Positions 17,839 through 26,112 of a stretch of DNA of 64,000 bases are shown one piece after another. Numbering within the stretch: position 1 is the first letter of the stretch; the number at the start of each line of letters is the position of its first letter. Source of the DNA: an uncultured Collinsella sp. (GTDB lineage Bacteria > Actinomycetota > Coriobacteriia > Coriobacteriales > Coriobacteriaceae); assembly GCA_902470695.1 (NCBI GenBank), contig CABRHH010000002.1:1-64000 (forward strand), read 5' to 3'. Made by a program: the position numbers and the translations under genes. Below the pieces are notes generated by a model. It was given only the letters and a program-made list of their open reading frames with translations, was not told the origin of the DNA and did no database searches.

Positions 17839-20649
17839 GTGAACAAAGCGTTCCAGATTTTCAAACGTGACCTGCGGCGGTTGCTGCACAACCCCGTTGC
17901 CATGGTCATCACCGTCGGCATCTGCATCATCCCGTCGTTGTACGCATGGTACAACATCGTGGCGAACTGGGATCCGTACGGCAACACCGCAGGCGTGAAG
18001 ATCGCCGTCGCCAACGAGGACGCCGGCACCGAGAACGAGTACGTGGGCTCGCTAAACGCCGGCGAGCAAACGGTGGAGAAGCTGCGGGAGAACCACGACC
18101 TCGGCTGGGTGTTCACCAGCGCCGAGGAGGCGCGCGAGGGCGTCGAGCGCGGCGACTACTACGCCGCCATCGTCATCCCGAAGGATTTCAGCGAGAAGCT
18201 CACCAGCATGCTGACCGGCACCTTCGAGCAACCCAAGCTCACCTATTACGTGAACGAGAAGAAAAACGCCATCGCGCCGAAGGTGACCGACACCGGCGCT
18301 GAGACCATTGAGGACCAGCTCAACGAGACGTTTGTCGCCACGGTGAGCGAGACCCTGGCGGAGAAGGCGGCCGAGGCGGGCACCGACCTGTCCGCCGCCG
18401 TGGACCGTGCGCACACCGGCTTGCTTGCCAACGTGGAGGACGCGTCCTCGGCCATCCAGAAGGTGCGCGATGCTCTCGGCGGCTCCACGGGCACGATCGA
18501 TACCACCAAACAGGCGGTCGCCTCGGCCGACAAGACGCTCAAGAGCCTGTCGGAGCAGACTCCGGCGCTCACCGACGCGCTGGCCCAGGGCAATACGCTG
18601 CTGGCGAGCACCCGCGCGAGCGCGAGCGCCTTCGGGACCTCGCTGTCATCGGTGCTGTCGGGCGGGGCCACCAAGTTGGCGTCGGCTTCGAGCAAAGCGA
18701 ACGGGGCCGTGGGCGCCATCACCGGGGCGGTGGCCGGCGCGCAGACCAAAGTCGACCTCATGCTCGGCGATGTCCAGGCGGTCATCGACCTCAATACCGA
18801 TCTGCTCAAGAAGCTCGGCGAGCTGAACGACGCAGGCTTGAATATCGATGCGGTCACCACGCTCATCAACGAGCTGACCGCGCAAAACGCGAGCCTGCAG
18901 AAGGTCAAGGACGGCCTGCAGGCGCAAAGCGACGCCATCAAGAACGACGCCGATGCGCTTGCGAGCGCGTCTTCGTCCGTGAACACCGCGGTGCAGGGCG
19001 GTGTCGACACACTCAACACCGCGCAGCAAAACGTCAGCAGCCAGGTGATGCCGGGCTTGACCAGCGGGCTCGATGCGTTCTCGAGTGTCTCGGGCGACCT
19101 TGCGGGCGTTGTGGCGGGGCTCGATCCCACCATCACCCAGGCGCGCGGCATGCTCGGCCAGCTGACCTCGGTGCTCGACCAGGCCAAATCCGCCATCTCG
19201 AGCGCAGATACCTCGCTGCAGAAGCTCCAGGACTCCCTGTTGAACGCGGCGACCGACATCGCGGCGCTGCGCGGCACCGAGGCGCTCGGCGAGCTGTCCG
19301 ACCTCTCCTCGCTCGACGCGGACGAGATCGCGGACTTCATGGCGTCGCCGGTGACGCTTGCCACCAAGGCGGTGTACCCGGTGGCCAACTACGGCTCCGG
19401 CGTGGCGCCGTTCTACACGAACCTCGCCCTGTGGGTGGGCGGCTTCGTGCTGATCGCCATCATCAAGCTTGAGGTCGACACCGAGGGCGTGGGCGCCTTC
19501 ACGGCCGCGCAGGGTTACTTCGGCCGTTGGATGCTGCTGGTGCTGCTGGGCGTGGTGCAGGCCCTCATCGTGTGCGCAGGCGACCTTGCGCTTGGTATAC
19601 AATGCGCCCAGCCGGCGCTGTTCGTGCTGGCAGGCGTGCTGATATCCTTCGTGTACGTGAATATCATCTACGCGCTGGCCATCGCCTTCAAGCACATCGG
19701 CAAGGCCATCGCGGTCATCCTGGTCATCATGCAGATCCCGGGTTCCTCGGGTCTGTATCCCATCGAGATGATGCCGACGTTTTTCCAGGGCCTGCACCCG
19801 CTGCTGCCCTTCACCTACGGCATCGCCGCCATGCGCGAGACCGTGGGCGGCATGTACGGTGCGGCCTACGCCGCCAACCTGGGTGTGCTGCTTATATATG
19901 TGGTGCTGGCGCTTGTGGTGGGCGTGGCGCTGCGCCCGCTGCTGCTCAACCTCAACCTGCTGTTCGACCGGCACCTGAGCCGAACCGGCGTGATGATCTG
20001 CGAGGAGAACGACCTGCCGCGCGAGCGCTTCTCCCTGCGCACCACGGTGCGCGCCCTGCTCGACGCCAAGAGCTTCCGCGCCGATCTGGTGGAGCGCGCC
20101 GCGCGCTTCGAGCATCGGTATCCGTACCTGATCAAGGTGGGCTTTGCGCTGGTGTTCGGTCTGCCGGTGCTGCTATTCATCCTCACGGCGGCGCTCGATC
20201 TGGACATCGACGGCAAGATCGTGCTGCTGGTGCTGTGGATCGCGGCGATCATCGTGGCCGATGCGTACATGATCGTGGTCGAGTACATCCGCGAGAGCCT
20301 CAACGCCCAGATGGCGGCTGCCGCGCTCGACGACGAGGCGCTGTGTGCTCAGATGGCCGAGCGCTCAGCGCTGCTGCGGGGCGCCGTTCGGAAGCCGCGG
20401 GCTGCGAAGTGCGGCGCCAAGGCTGTGGACGCGGGGCGTGGGTCCGGACCGCGCGAGGCTGCGGGAGCGCAACGCGGGACGGAGGCTGCTCAGCATGGGC
20501 CCGCGGCGGCGTCGCACGAAGCTACGGGAGCGCATGAGGCCGAGGACGCGCGTACCCCTGCGCCCGTGCGCGATGTTGCGCCCGCAGCCCACGCGCCCGC
20601 ATCCACGACCCATGAAGCCGAGTCTGCGAAAGGGGGCGATGAGGCATGA
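17839..20649 (+). CDS. YhgE/Pip-family membrane protein, first copy
   Basis: The 936-residue protein has an N-terminal membrane anchor (SLYAWYNIVANWDPYGNT), a long extracytoplasmic region of ~500 residues rich in Ala, Ser, Thr and Asp with helical spacing, and a C-terminal ABC-2-like block of about six membrane helices. This is the YhgE/Pip (phage infection protein) layout. Family members are linked to type VII-like secretion or to export, but the function here is unknown. The GTG at 17839 is chosen because it gives MNKAFQIFKRDLRRLL, which aligns with the start of the next gene; an ATG at 17815 is possible. The last ~60 residues are an Ala/Glu/His-rich tail. The stop overlaps the next start by four bases. 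Confidence 0.85.
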   Translation: MNKAFQIFKRDLRRLLHNPVAMVITVGICIIPSLYAWYNIVANWDPYGNTAGVKIAVANEDAGTENEYVGSLNAGEQTVEKLRENHDLGWVFTSAEEAREGVERGDYYAAIVIPKDFSEKLTSMLTGTFEQPKLTYYVNEKKNAIAPKVTDTGAETIEDQLNETFVATVSETLAEKAAEAGTDLSAAVDRAHTGLLANVEDASSAIQKVRDALGGSTGTIDTTKQAVASADKTLKSLSEQTPALTDALAQGNTLLASTRASASAFGTSLSSVLSGGATKLASASSKANGAVGAITGAVAGAQTKVDLMLGDVQAVIDLNTDLLKKLGELNDAGLNIDAVTTLINELTAQNASLQKVKDGLQAQSDAIKNDADALASASSSVNTAVQGGVDTLNTAQQNVSSQVMPGLTSGLDAFSSVSGDLAGVVAGLDPTITQARGMLGQLTSVLDQAKSAISSADTSLQKLQDSLLNAATDIAALRGTEALGELSDLSSLDADEIADFMASPVTLATKAVYPVANYGSGVAPFYTNLALWVGGFVLIAIIKLEVDTEGVGAFTAAQGYFGRWMLLVLLGVVQALIVCAGDLALGIQCAQPALFVLAGVLISFVYVNIIYALAIAFKHIGKAIAVILVIMQIPGSSGLYPIEMMPTFFQGLHPLLPFTYGIAAMRETVGGMYGAAYAANLGVLLIYVVLALVVGVALRPLLLNLNLLFDRHLSRTGVMICEENDLPRERFSLRTTVRALLDAKSFRADLVERAARFEHRYPYLIKVGFALVFGLPVLLFILTAALDLDIDGKIVLLVLWIAAIIVADAYMIVVEYIRESLNAQMAAAALDDEALCAQMAERSALLRGAVRKPRAAKCGAKAVDAGRGSGPREAAGAQRGTEAAQHGPAAASHEATGAHEAEDARTPAPVRDVAPAAHAPASTTHEAESAKGGDEA

Positions 20650-22856
20650 GGAACATCATCCGCATTTTCCGTGATGACCTGCGCCGGTGCGCGCGAAGCA
20701 CCATCGGCATCATCGTGCTGGTCGGTCTGGTGATCGTGCCGGTGCTGTACGCGTGGTTCAACATCGCGGGCAGCTGGGACCCGTATGGCAACACCGGCAA
20801 CCTCAAGGTCGCGGTGGCGAACTCCGACGAAGGTTACAAAAGCGACCTGGTGCCCATCGACGTGAACCTGGGTGATTCGGTGGTGTCGGCCCTGCGCGAG
20901 AACGACCAGCTCGGTTGGGTGTTCGTGAGCGAAGACGAGGCGATCGAGGGCGTGAAATCGGGCGCGTACTACGCCGCCGTGGTGATCCCGAAGGATTTCA
21001 GCGCGGACATGATGACGCTGTTTTCCTCCGAGGTGAAGCACTCCAGCATCGTGTATTACGAGAACCAGAAGGCCAGCGCTATCGCTCCGCGCGTCACCGA
21101 CAAGGGTGCCAGCACGGTGCGCAAGCAGATTGATGAGACATTCACCAAGACGGTGGGGGATATCGGCCTGGCCACTACCTCCAGCTTGCTTGACTTCATG
21201 AGCAGCGACCAGGTTGCCAACTACGCGGCGCACCTGAGCAGCACGCTCGGCACGAGCGTGAGCGGGCTGCGGGACGCCGCGACGAACGCGACCTCGTTCT
21301 CGAGCCTGCTGTCCTCCTCGTCCAGCCTGCTCGATTCCACCGGGAGCCTGCTGAAGCAGGCCGGCTCGGGCAACGACGAAGGCAGCAGCCTGCTTGCCGA
21401 TGCGAAAAGCGGGCTGTCGGGTCTGCGTGACGCGCTGGACGGTGCGGTGAGCACAGTCAACACGGCGGTGGGCGATAGCTCCTCGAGCTTCGAAGCGGCG
21501 TCGTCGGCCATCGACCAGGCGTTCTCAACCGCCGGCGATCACGTGGACACCACGGTGTCGCAGCTCAACGGCATATCCGCCTCGGTGAGCGAGGATGCGC
21601 AGAACATGCGGGCGCGTGAGCAGCGGGTGCGCGCGCTCAAGGACAAGGTCAACGAGGGCTCCTTCTCCGATGCGGTCAAGGAGCGCCTGAACGCCAAGAT
21701 CGACGCGATCGCCGACGGGGTGGGCAACGTCGCCTCGCAGCAGGAGCAGATCGCGGCGCGGCTGAGCGCGGCGGCAGCCGACCTGTCGTCGGGCAAGGCG
21801 AGCGCGGAGAAGAGTCACCAGGAGGTCAAGGACCTCATCGCACAGGCGAAAGACAGCCTCGCTACCGTGCAAAACGACTACGATTCAACCTTGAAGGGCC
21901 AGATCGAAAGCCTGTCCACCTCAGCGTCGAGCATCGCCGACGCCAGCTCAGACATCGCCAGCAGCCTGGATGCCACGATGACGGAGTTGGGCGGTGCTAC
22001 GTCGTCGTTGGCGGGCGACCTCACCAAGGTCGGCGGCGTGATGCAGGATGCTGCGGGCACGCTCGGCCAGGCGGCCGACGACCTGCAGCAGCTCAAGGAC
22101 ACGCTCGACACGGCGGTGTCGAGCGGGGATGTGGAGCAGATCCGCTCGCTGATCGGATCGGACCCGCAGGCGCTTGCCGAGGCGCTGGCGGCCCCCGTGG
22201 CGCTCGACCGCCAGGCGGTCTATCCCATCAGGAACTACGGCAGCGCCATGGCCCCGTTCTACACGGTGCTGTCCCTGTGGGTGGGTGGCATCGTGCTGGC
22301 GGCCATGCTCAAGACAGGCGTGGACGATGCGCGCCTGCGCCAGCTGGCCCCGGTGCGCCTGCACGAGCTGTACTTTGGGCGCTTCGCGCTGTTCGCGCTG
22401 TTGGCTCTGTGCCAGGCGACGCTGGTGTGCGCCGGCGACCTGCTGTTCTTCCAGATCCAATGCCAGCAACCCTGGCAGTTCATGCTGGTGGGCTGGCTGA
22501 CGGCGTTCGTGTTCTGCAACATCACCTATACGCTCACGGTGAGCTTCGGCGACATCGGCAAGGCGCTTGCGGTGGTCCTGCTCGTGATGCAGGTAGCCGG
22601 CTCCGGCGGCACGTTCCCCATCGAGATGACGGCCGACTTCTTCCAGGCGGTCTATCCGTTTCTGCCGTTCACGCACGCCATCAACGCCATGCATGCCGCC
22701 ATGGCCGGCGCCTGGGGCGCGGAGTACTGGATTGAGCTGGGAACCTTGGCGAGCTACCTGATCCCGTCACTGGCGCTGGGCCTGGTGCTACGGCGGCCGG
22801 TGGTGCGCGCCAACGAGTGGATCATCGAGCACCTGGAGCAGACCAAGCTCATGTAG
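20646..22856 (+). CDS. YhgE/Pip-family membrane protein, second copy
   Basis: The 736-residue paralogue starts within the stop codon of the first copy (ATGA overlap), so the two are translationally coupled and probably work as a pair. It has the same layout: an N-terminal helix ending in LYAWFNIAGSWDPYGNT, an extracytoplasmic Ser/Asp/Ala-rich coiled region, and a C-terminal block of about six helices with GKALAVVLLVMQVAGSGGTFP. It lacks the long C-terminal extension of copy one. The likely role is a heteromeric membrane complex in export or envelope maintenance; substrate unknown. Confidence 0.85.
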   Translation: MRNIIRIFRDDLRRCARSTIGIIVLVGLVIVPVLYAWFNIAGSWDPYGNTGNLKVAVANSDEGYKSDLVPIDVNLGDSVVSALRENDQLGWVFVSEDEAIEGVKSGAYYAAVVIPKDFSADMMTLFSSEVKHSSIVYYENQKASAIAPRVTDKGASTVRKQIDETFTKTVGDIGLATTSSLLDFMSSDQVANYAAHLSSTLGTSVSGLRDAATNATSFSSLLSSSSSLLDSTGSLLKQAGSGNDEGSSLLADAKSGLSGLRDALDGAVSTVNTAVGDSSSSFEAASSAIDQAFSTAGDHVDTTVSQLNGISASVSEDAQNMRAREQRVRALKDKVNEGSFSDAVKERLNAKIDAIADGVGNVASQQEQIAARLSAAAADLSSGKASAEKSHQEVKDLIAQAKDSLATVQNDYDSTLKGQIESLSTSASSIADASSDIASSLDATMTELGGATSSLAGDLTKVGGVMQDAAGTLGQAADDLQQLKDTLDTAVSSGDVEQIRSLIGSDPQALAEALAAPVALDRQAVYPIRNYGSAMAPFYTVLSLWVGGIVLAAMLKTGVDDARLRQLAPVRLHELYFGRFALFALLALCQATLVCAGDLLFFQIQCQQPWQFMLVGWLTAFVFCNITYTLTVSFGDIGKALAVVLLVMQVAGSGGTFPIEMTADFFQAVYPFLPFTHAINAMHAAMAGAWGAEYWIELGTLASYLIPSLALGLVLRRPVVRANEWIIEHLEQTKLM

Positions 22857-22866
22857 AACAGATTGC

Positions 22867-22902
22867 GGGCCTTCGGTGGCAGTAGGGTGTCGCCGAAGGC
22901 CC
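22867..22902 (+). terminator. Hairpin after the YhgE pair
   Basis: GGGCCTTCGG pairs perfectly with CCGAAGGCCC across a 16-base loop, 10 bases after the stop codon. It lacks a T-run, so termination is probable but not certain. The remaining 118 bases before the DUF3021 gene hold nothing recognisable. Confidence 0.5.
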
Positions 22903-23020
22903 GGTCGCGCATCGGCCACAGAGGGCGTGGGCTCCGTAATCGAGTGCGTTCGTTGCCCTGACGGCTGACTTCTGCAGCTGTTGGGGGCTTCTGTTGTTGC
23001 GGCCGCTGGGGTCACCGCCG

Positions 23021-23491
23021 TTATTGCTTGCTCCGATATTCTGCCAGCCGCTCGTTGAGCGCGCGCTCCTCGCGTTTGTGCTTTATGGCGAACACGGCGA
23101 CGAGCATTGCAAAGATGGCCAGGTAGATACTGGTAAACAGTATCCATGCACCCGTGAGGCCCGTCGGGAACCACTGCATGGCCACGGCAATTGCGGCCAG
23201 TCCCGCATAGAGGCAGATGCCGAACGCGGTCGTGCGCAGTGCGTAGCTCATATGCTTGATGAGGGTCGGTGTGAAGAACACGAATTGCAGCGCCGCCGAC
23301 AGGGCGCAGGCGCCGAAGAGCGACCAGCAGTAGCCGATGCCCTGTTGGGCCTCGGCACCCGCATAGATGGTGCCGAGCGCGAGAAGCACCAAAGTGTACA
23401 CGGTGAAGGTGGCGCATAGCGTATGCAGGCATGCCTTGATGTTTTCCGCGGGCGTTGTGCGCTCGGTGTCGATAAGCGTGCGTTTTGTCAT
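23021..23491 (-). CDS. DUF3021-family four-helix membrane protein
   Basis: The 156-residue protein has four hydrophobic segments in the arrangement typical of DUF3021 proteins, and a basic C-terminal tail (KHKREERALNERLAEYR). Such proteins are almost always encoded next to a LytTR-domain regulator, as here, and are thought to modulate it at the membrane. The start at 23491 follows CGGAG; the gene begins 16 bases after the LytTR stop, so the two form one operon. The signal sensed is unknown. Confidence 0.75.
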   Translation of the reverse strand: MTKRTLIDTERTTPAENIKACLHTLCATFTVYTLVLLALGTIYAGAEAQQGIGYCWSLFGACALSAALQFVFFTPTLIKHMSYALRTTAFGICLYAGLAAIAVAMQWFPTGLTGAWILFTSIYLAIFAMLVAVFAIKHKREERALNERLAEYRSKQ

Positions 23492-23507
23492 GGTGCGATC
23501 TCCGTTT

Positions 23508-23948
23508 CTAAAGCAGGCCCAACTTGCGTTTGATGTCGGGCGCATATTGACGTGAGGCCATCACGCGGTCGCCGCCCTCCAGTGTGGCTACGATGCGTCC
23601 GTTGAGCTCTGGTTTCAGTGCGACGATCTTGCGAAAGTTGACCACGCAGCCGCGGCTGACGCGCATGAAGTCGCAGTCGGCCAGGCGCTCCTCCATTTCA
23701 TATAGCCGCAGGGGCGTCTCATAGGTGCCGTCGGCGGTGTAGAAATACGTGCGCTTATCGACGGATTCGATATAGAGCACGTCTTCGGCGTTGACCACAT
23801 GCGTGCTGCCGTCCCAGGCTCCGGTGATTTTGCGGTCGAACATGCGCAGCCTGGCTACGATGCCCAGCACGGTTCGGTCGACCTTGCGGCAGGTGATGGC
23901 GACGCCGATCGTTTGCGCGGACGGCTGCTCTTCGATGGTGATGTTCAT
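23508..23948 (-). CDS. LytTR-domain transcriptional regulator
   Basis: The 146-residue protein lacks a receiver domain. The C-terminal ~95 residues are a LytTR DNA-binding domain (EDVLYIESVDKRTYFYT, then MRVSRGCVVNFRKIVALKPE and ASRQYAPDIKRKLG). The N-terminal ~45 residues are a short beta-rich lead. The ATG at 23948 follows GGAAAGGGG. It is the first gene of a two-gene operon with DUF3021 and is divergent from the pilus operon. The shared 250-base control region makes the pilus genes its likely targets, though this is inference from position. Confidence 0.85.
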   Translation of the reverse strand: MNITIEEQPSAQTIGVAITCRKVDRTVLGIVARLRMFDRKITGAWDGSTHVVNAEDVLYIESVDKRTYFYTADGTYETPLRLYEMEERLADCDFMRVSRGCVVNFRKIVALKPELNGRIVATLEGGDRVMASRQYAPDIKRKLGLL

Positions 23949-24074
23949 CGGTCCCCTTTCCTTGGCACCCATGATACGGGGCGAGTCCCGGCTGTGCGCT
24001 GCGCGTTGCCTGAGATGCATGACAGCGCGCCTGAGTTGCACGCCGAGGGCGTGAATTCGCGCGCATCTTAGCCC

Positions 24075-24103
24075 GGTATAAAAAAGTGAGTAGAAAAATG
24101 CAA
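24075..24103 (-). promoter_or_regulatory. Promoter of the lytTR-DUF3021 operon
   Basis: On the minus strand TTGCAT (24098-24103) and TATACC (24075-24080) are separated by exactly 17 bases, about 125 bases upstream of the LytTR start. Confidence 0.6.
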
Positions 24104-24133
24104 CTAAAATGCTATTAATACCTGCGCGAGAGC

Positions 24134-24143
24134 GGGGGGGGGG
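24134..24143. repeat. Homopolymeric G tract (10 G) in the pilus operon leader
   Basis: Ten consecutive G residues sit about 60 bases upstream of the first pilus gene, just after an AT-rich promoter-like stretch (TATTAATA at 24113-24120). Tracts of this kind slip during replication and can switch expression on and off. This is the only such tract noticed in the window. Confidence 0.85.
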
Positions 24144-24203
24144 CGAGTATCTTAGCAAACAACACCGTATGGATGTTCAAGTGGGCGCAAAGGGACGTTT
24201 TCG

Positions 24204-24743
24204 ATGTATAGGGCGAGCGAAAAGAGCAACAGCATGGCGCCGCGCCAGCAGCGGCCGCTTGCGGCGGATATTGCCTCGCTGCTCTTCAAGGTGGCGCTCT
24301 TTGCCGCCTTGTTCGTGGCCCTGTTCTCCTTTGTATTCGGAGCCTACCGGTGCGGCGATATCTCGATGTCACCGAACATGAAGGACGGTGACATGGTGCT
24401 GGACTATCGCCTCGACAAGAACTTCCATCTCCACGACGTTGCCGCGTTTACCTACAAGGACCAGCGCATGGCGGCGCGGGTTGTGGCCCGGGAGGGTGAC
24501 AAGGTTGACATCACGGCGGACGGCCTGGTGGTCAACGGGTCGGTGCAGCAGGAGTCAGGTGTTTACGGCGCCACCACGCAGGTGGCCGGCGGCGTCACGT
24601 TCCCCCTAACGGTTGGAAAAGGTCAGATATTCGTGCTCGGCGACAACCGGGAGCAGGCTATCGACAGCCGCACCTTCGGGTGCGTGGACGTGGCGAGCTC
24701 CGAAGGCAAGGTGCTCGCCGTCCTGCGAACGCGCGGTGTTTGA
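24204..24743 (+). CDS. Pilus-associated signal peptidase I-like protein (SipA-like)
   Basis: The 179-residue protein has one N-terminal membrane helix (~25-47) and an S26 signal-peptidase fold with box B (GDISMSPNMKDGD, Ser54) and box E (GDNREQAIDSRTFG). The position of the catalytic lysine (box D, normally KR followed by a hydrophobic residue) reads MAARVVAREGD, with Ala91 in place of Lys. In streptococcal FCT pilus loci the homologous SipA also lacks catalytic residues and acts as an assembly chaperone. The start at 24204 follows AAAGGGA. It is the first gene of the pilus operon, 115 bases before the backbone pilin. Confidence 0.8.
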   Translation: MYRASEKSNSMAPRQQRPLAADIASLLFKVALFAALFVALFSFVFGAYRCGDISMSPNMKDGDMVLDYRLDKNFHLHDVAAFTYKDQRMAARVVAREGDKVDITADGLVVNGSVQQESGVYGATTQVAGGVTFPLTVGKGQIFVLGDNREQAIDSRTFGCVDVASSEGKVLAVLRTRGV

Positions 24744-24858
24744 TCGCGGGGCGGTGCCCGGCGGTCGACATATGGTCACAGCGTCTGCTTGACAGGCGTC
24801 AGACATACCAGAGCGAGCATCAACGGGAGGCTCGCGAGGCAGAAAGAGAGGTCTGCAT

Positions 24859-26094
24859 ATGAAGATAACGGAACAGGCGAAGCGCGGAGCGGCAGCGTTT
24901 GTTGCAGCGTGCGCGCTCGCAGCTACGACGGTGTTCGGCGCCGCCGCGCCCGCGCTGGCGGATCCGGTCGTCCCCATCTCGGGGGACAATACGGTGACAC
25001 TCACCAAGACGCTCAAGGGCGCCGACGCCACGCTGCCAGCTGCCCAGGAGTTCACCTTCCATTTTGAGAAGACCATGCTCACCGAGGCGGGTGCGGCGGG
25101 TGTTGCCGAGACGCCCACCATCAACGATGCGAAGATCACGATCGGCACGGCGGATGGGAACAACCTGTTCAAGGAGACGGACGGTACCACCGCAACGCTG
25201 ACGCAGAACCTTGTGATCGACATCTCGAACATCACCTTCCCGCACGCGGGCCTGTATGCCTGGACCGTTACCGAGACGGGCACGGTTGCCGATGTCACCA
25301 TGTCCCAGGCCTCCTACGTGCTCAGGATCTATCACAAAAACGACGGCAAGAACGTCATCACGGTTGAGAAGACCAAGGACGACGCGGGTGCGGCTCCGGC
25401 CGACAAGACCAAGGTCGACCCCAACCCGGTGGACCCCAACGAGCCGGACAAGCCGGTCAATCCGAACGATCCCGATAGCCACAAGTCGGGCTTCATCTTC
25501 AACAACGTGATGGTGGCGGGTGTTATCGACGGCACCAATAACCTGAAGATCTCCAAGACCGTCGGCGGCGACCTGGGCGATAAGACCCGTGCGTTCCAGT
25601 TCCACCTGACGCTCACGAAGCCCGCAAATGCTGCTGCTACGACCGTTGTGGCCAAGATCTACGACGCGAAGAACCAGCAGGTTGGCAACGAGATCACCTT
25701 CACCTATGGTCAGACCGCCGACTTCACCCTGACGCACGGTCAGTATCTGAAGTTCGACGACGGCATGGTCGACGGTACCACCTACGTGCTTGTCGAGGAC
25801 GGCGCGGCGAACTACACGGCCGCCGCTAAGACCGTCATGGGCGGCGGCACTCCGGTCGATGCGAGCAAGGCTGCCGACGGCCAAGCTGCCATCGCCGAGG
25901 GCAATGGTGTGCAGGCGGCCGCCGGCGCCACGAGCAAGGGCGTGAACACCAGCGACGTGACCAACACGTTTGCCGAGGTGAGCCCCACCGGCATCGCCAT
26001 CAGCGTGCTGCCCTACGCCGTGATGGTCCTCGTCCCCGTGGCGGGTGCCGCGGCGTGGATCGTCTCGCGTCGCCGCAACGGCATGAGCGCCTAG
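24859..26094 (+). CDS. Backbone (major) pilin, FctA/Spy0128-like
   Basis: The 411-residue protein begins with a signal peptide (cut expected after ALA, near residue 34). Two Spy0128-type (DUF7601) domains follow. Each pairs an early Lys (LTKTL; ISKTV) with a late Asn (FIFNNV; VTNTF) in the positions that form intramolecular isopeptide bonds. A Pro/Asp/Asn-rich linker at ~188-212 separates the domains. The C-terminus is a sorting signal with EVSPTG at residues 373-378 in place of LPXTG, a hydrophobic helix and the basic tail SRRRNG. It should be polymerised by the sortase encoded 18 bases downstream. The ribosome site is GAAAGAGAGG. Confidence 0.88.
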   Translation: MKITEQAKRGAAAFVAACALAATTVFGAAAPALADPVVPISGDNTVTLTKTLKGADATLPAAQEFTFHFEKTMLTEAGAAGVAETPTINDAKITIGTADGNNLFKETDGTTATLTQNLVIDISNITFPHAGLYAWTVTETGTVADVTMSQASYVLRIYHKNDGKNVITVEKTKDDAGAAPADKTKVDPNPVDPNEPDKPVNPNDPDSHKSGFIFNNVMVAGVIDGTNNLKISKTVGGDLGDKTRAFQFHLTLTKPANAAATTVVAKIYDAKNQQVGNEITFTYGQTADFTLTHGQYLKFDDGMVDGTTYVLVEDGAANYTAAAKTVMGGGTPVDASKAADGQAAIAEGNGVQAAAGATSKGVNTSDVTNTFAEVSPTGIAISVLPYAVMVLVPVAGAAAWIVSRRRNGMSA

Positions 26095-26112
26095 CGTCTC
26101 CGGCGGAGCATC

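Noticed and set aside
23799..24071. Plus-strand frame opposite the LytTR gene
   Set aside because: Overlaps a clear LytTR domain on the other strand and has no ribosome site or recognisable domain.
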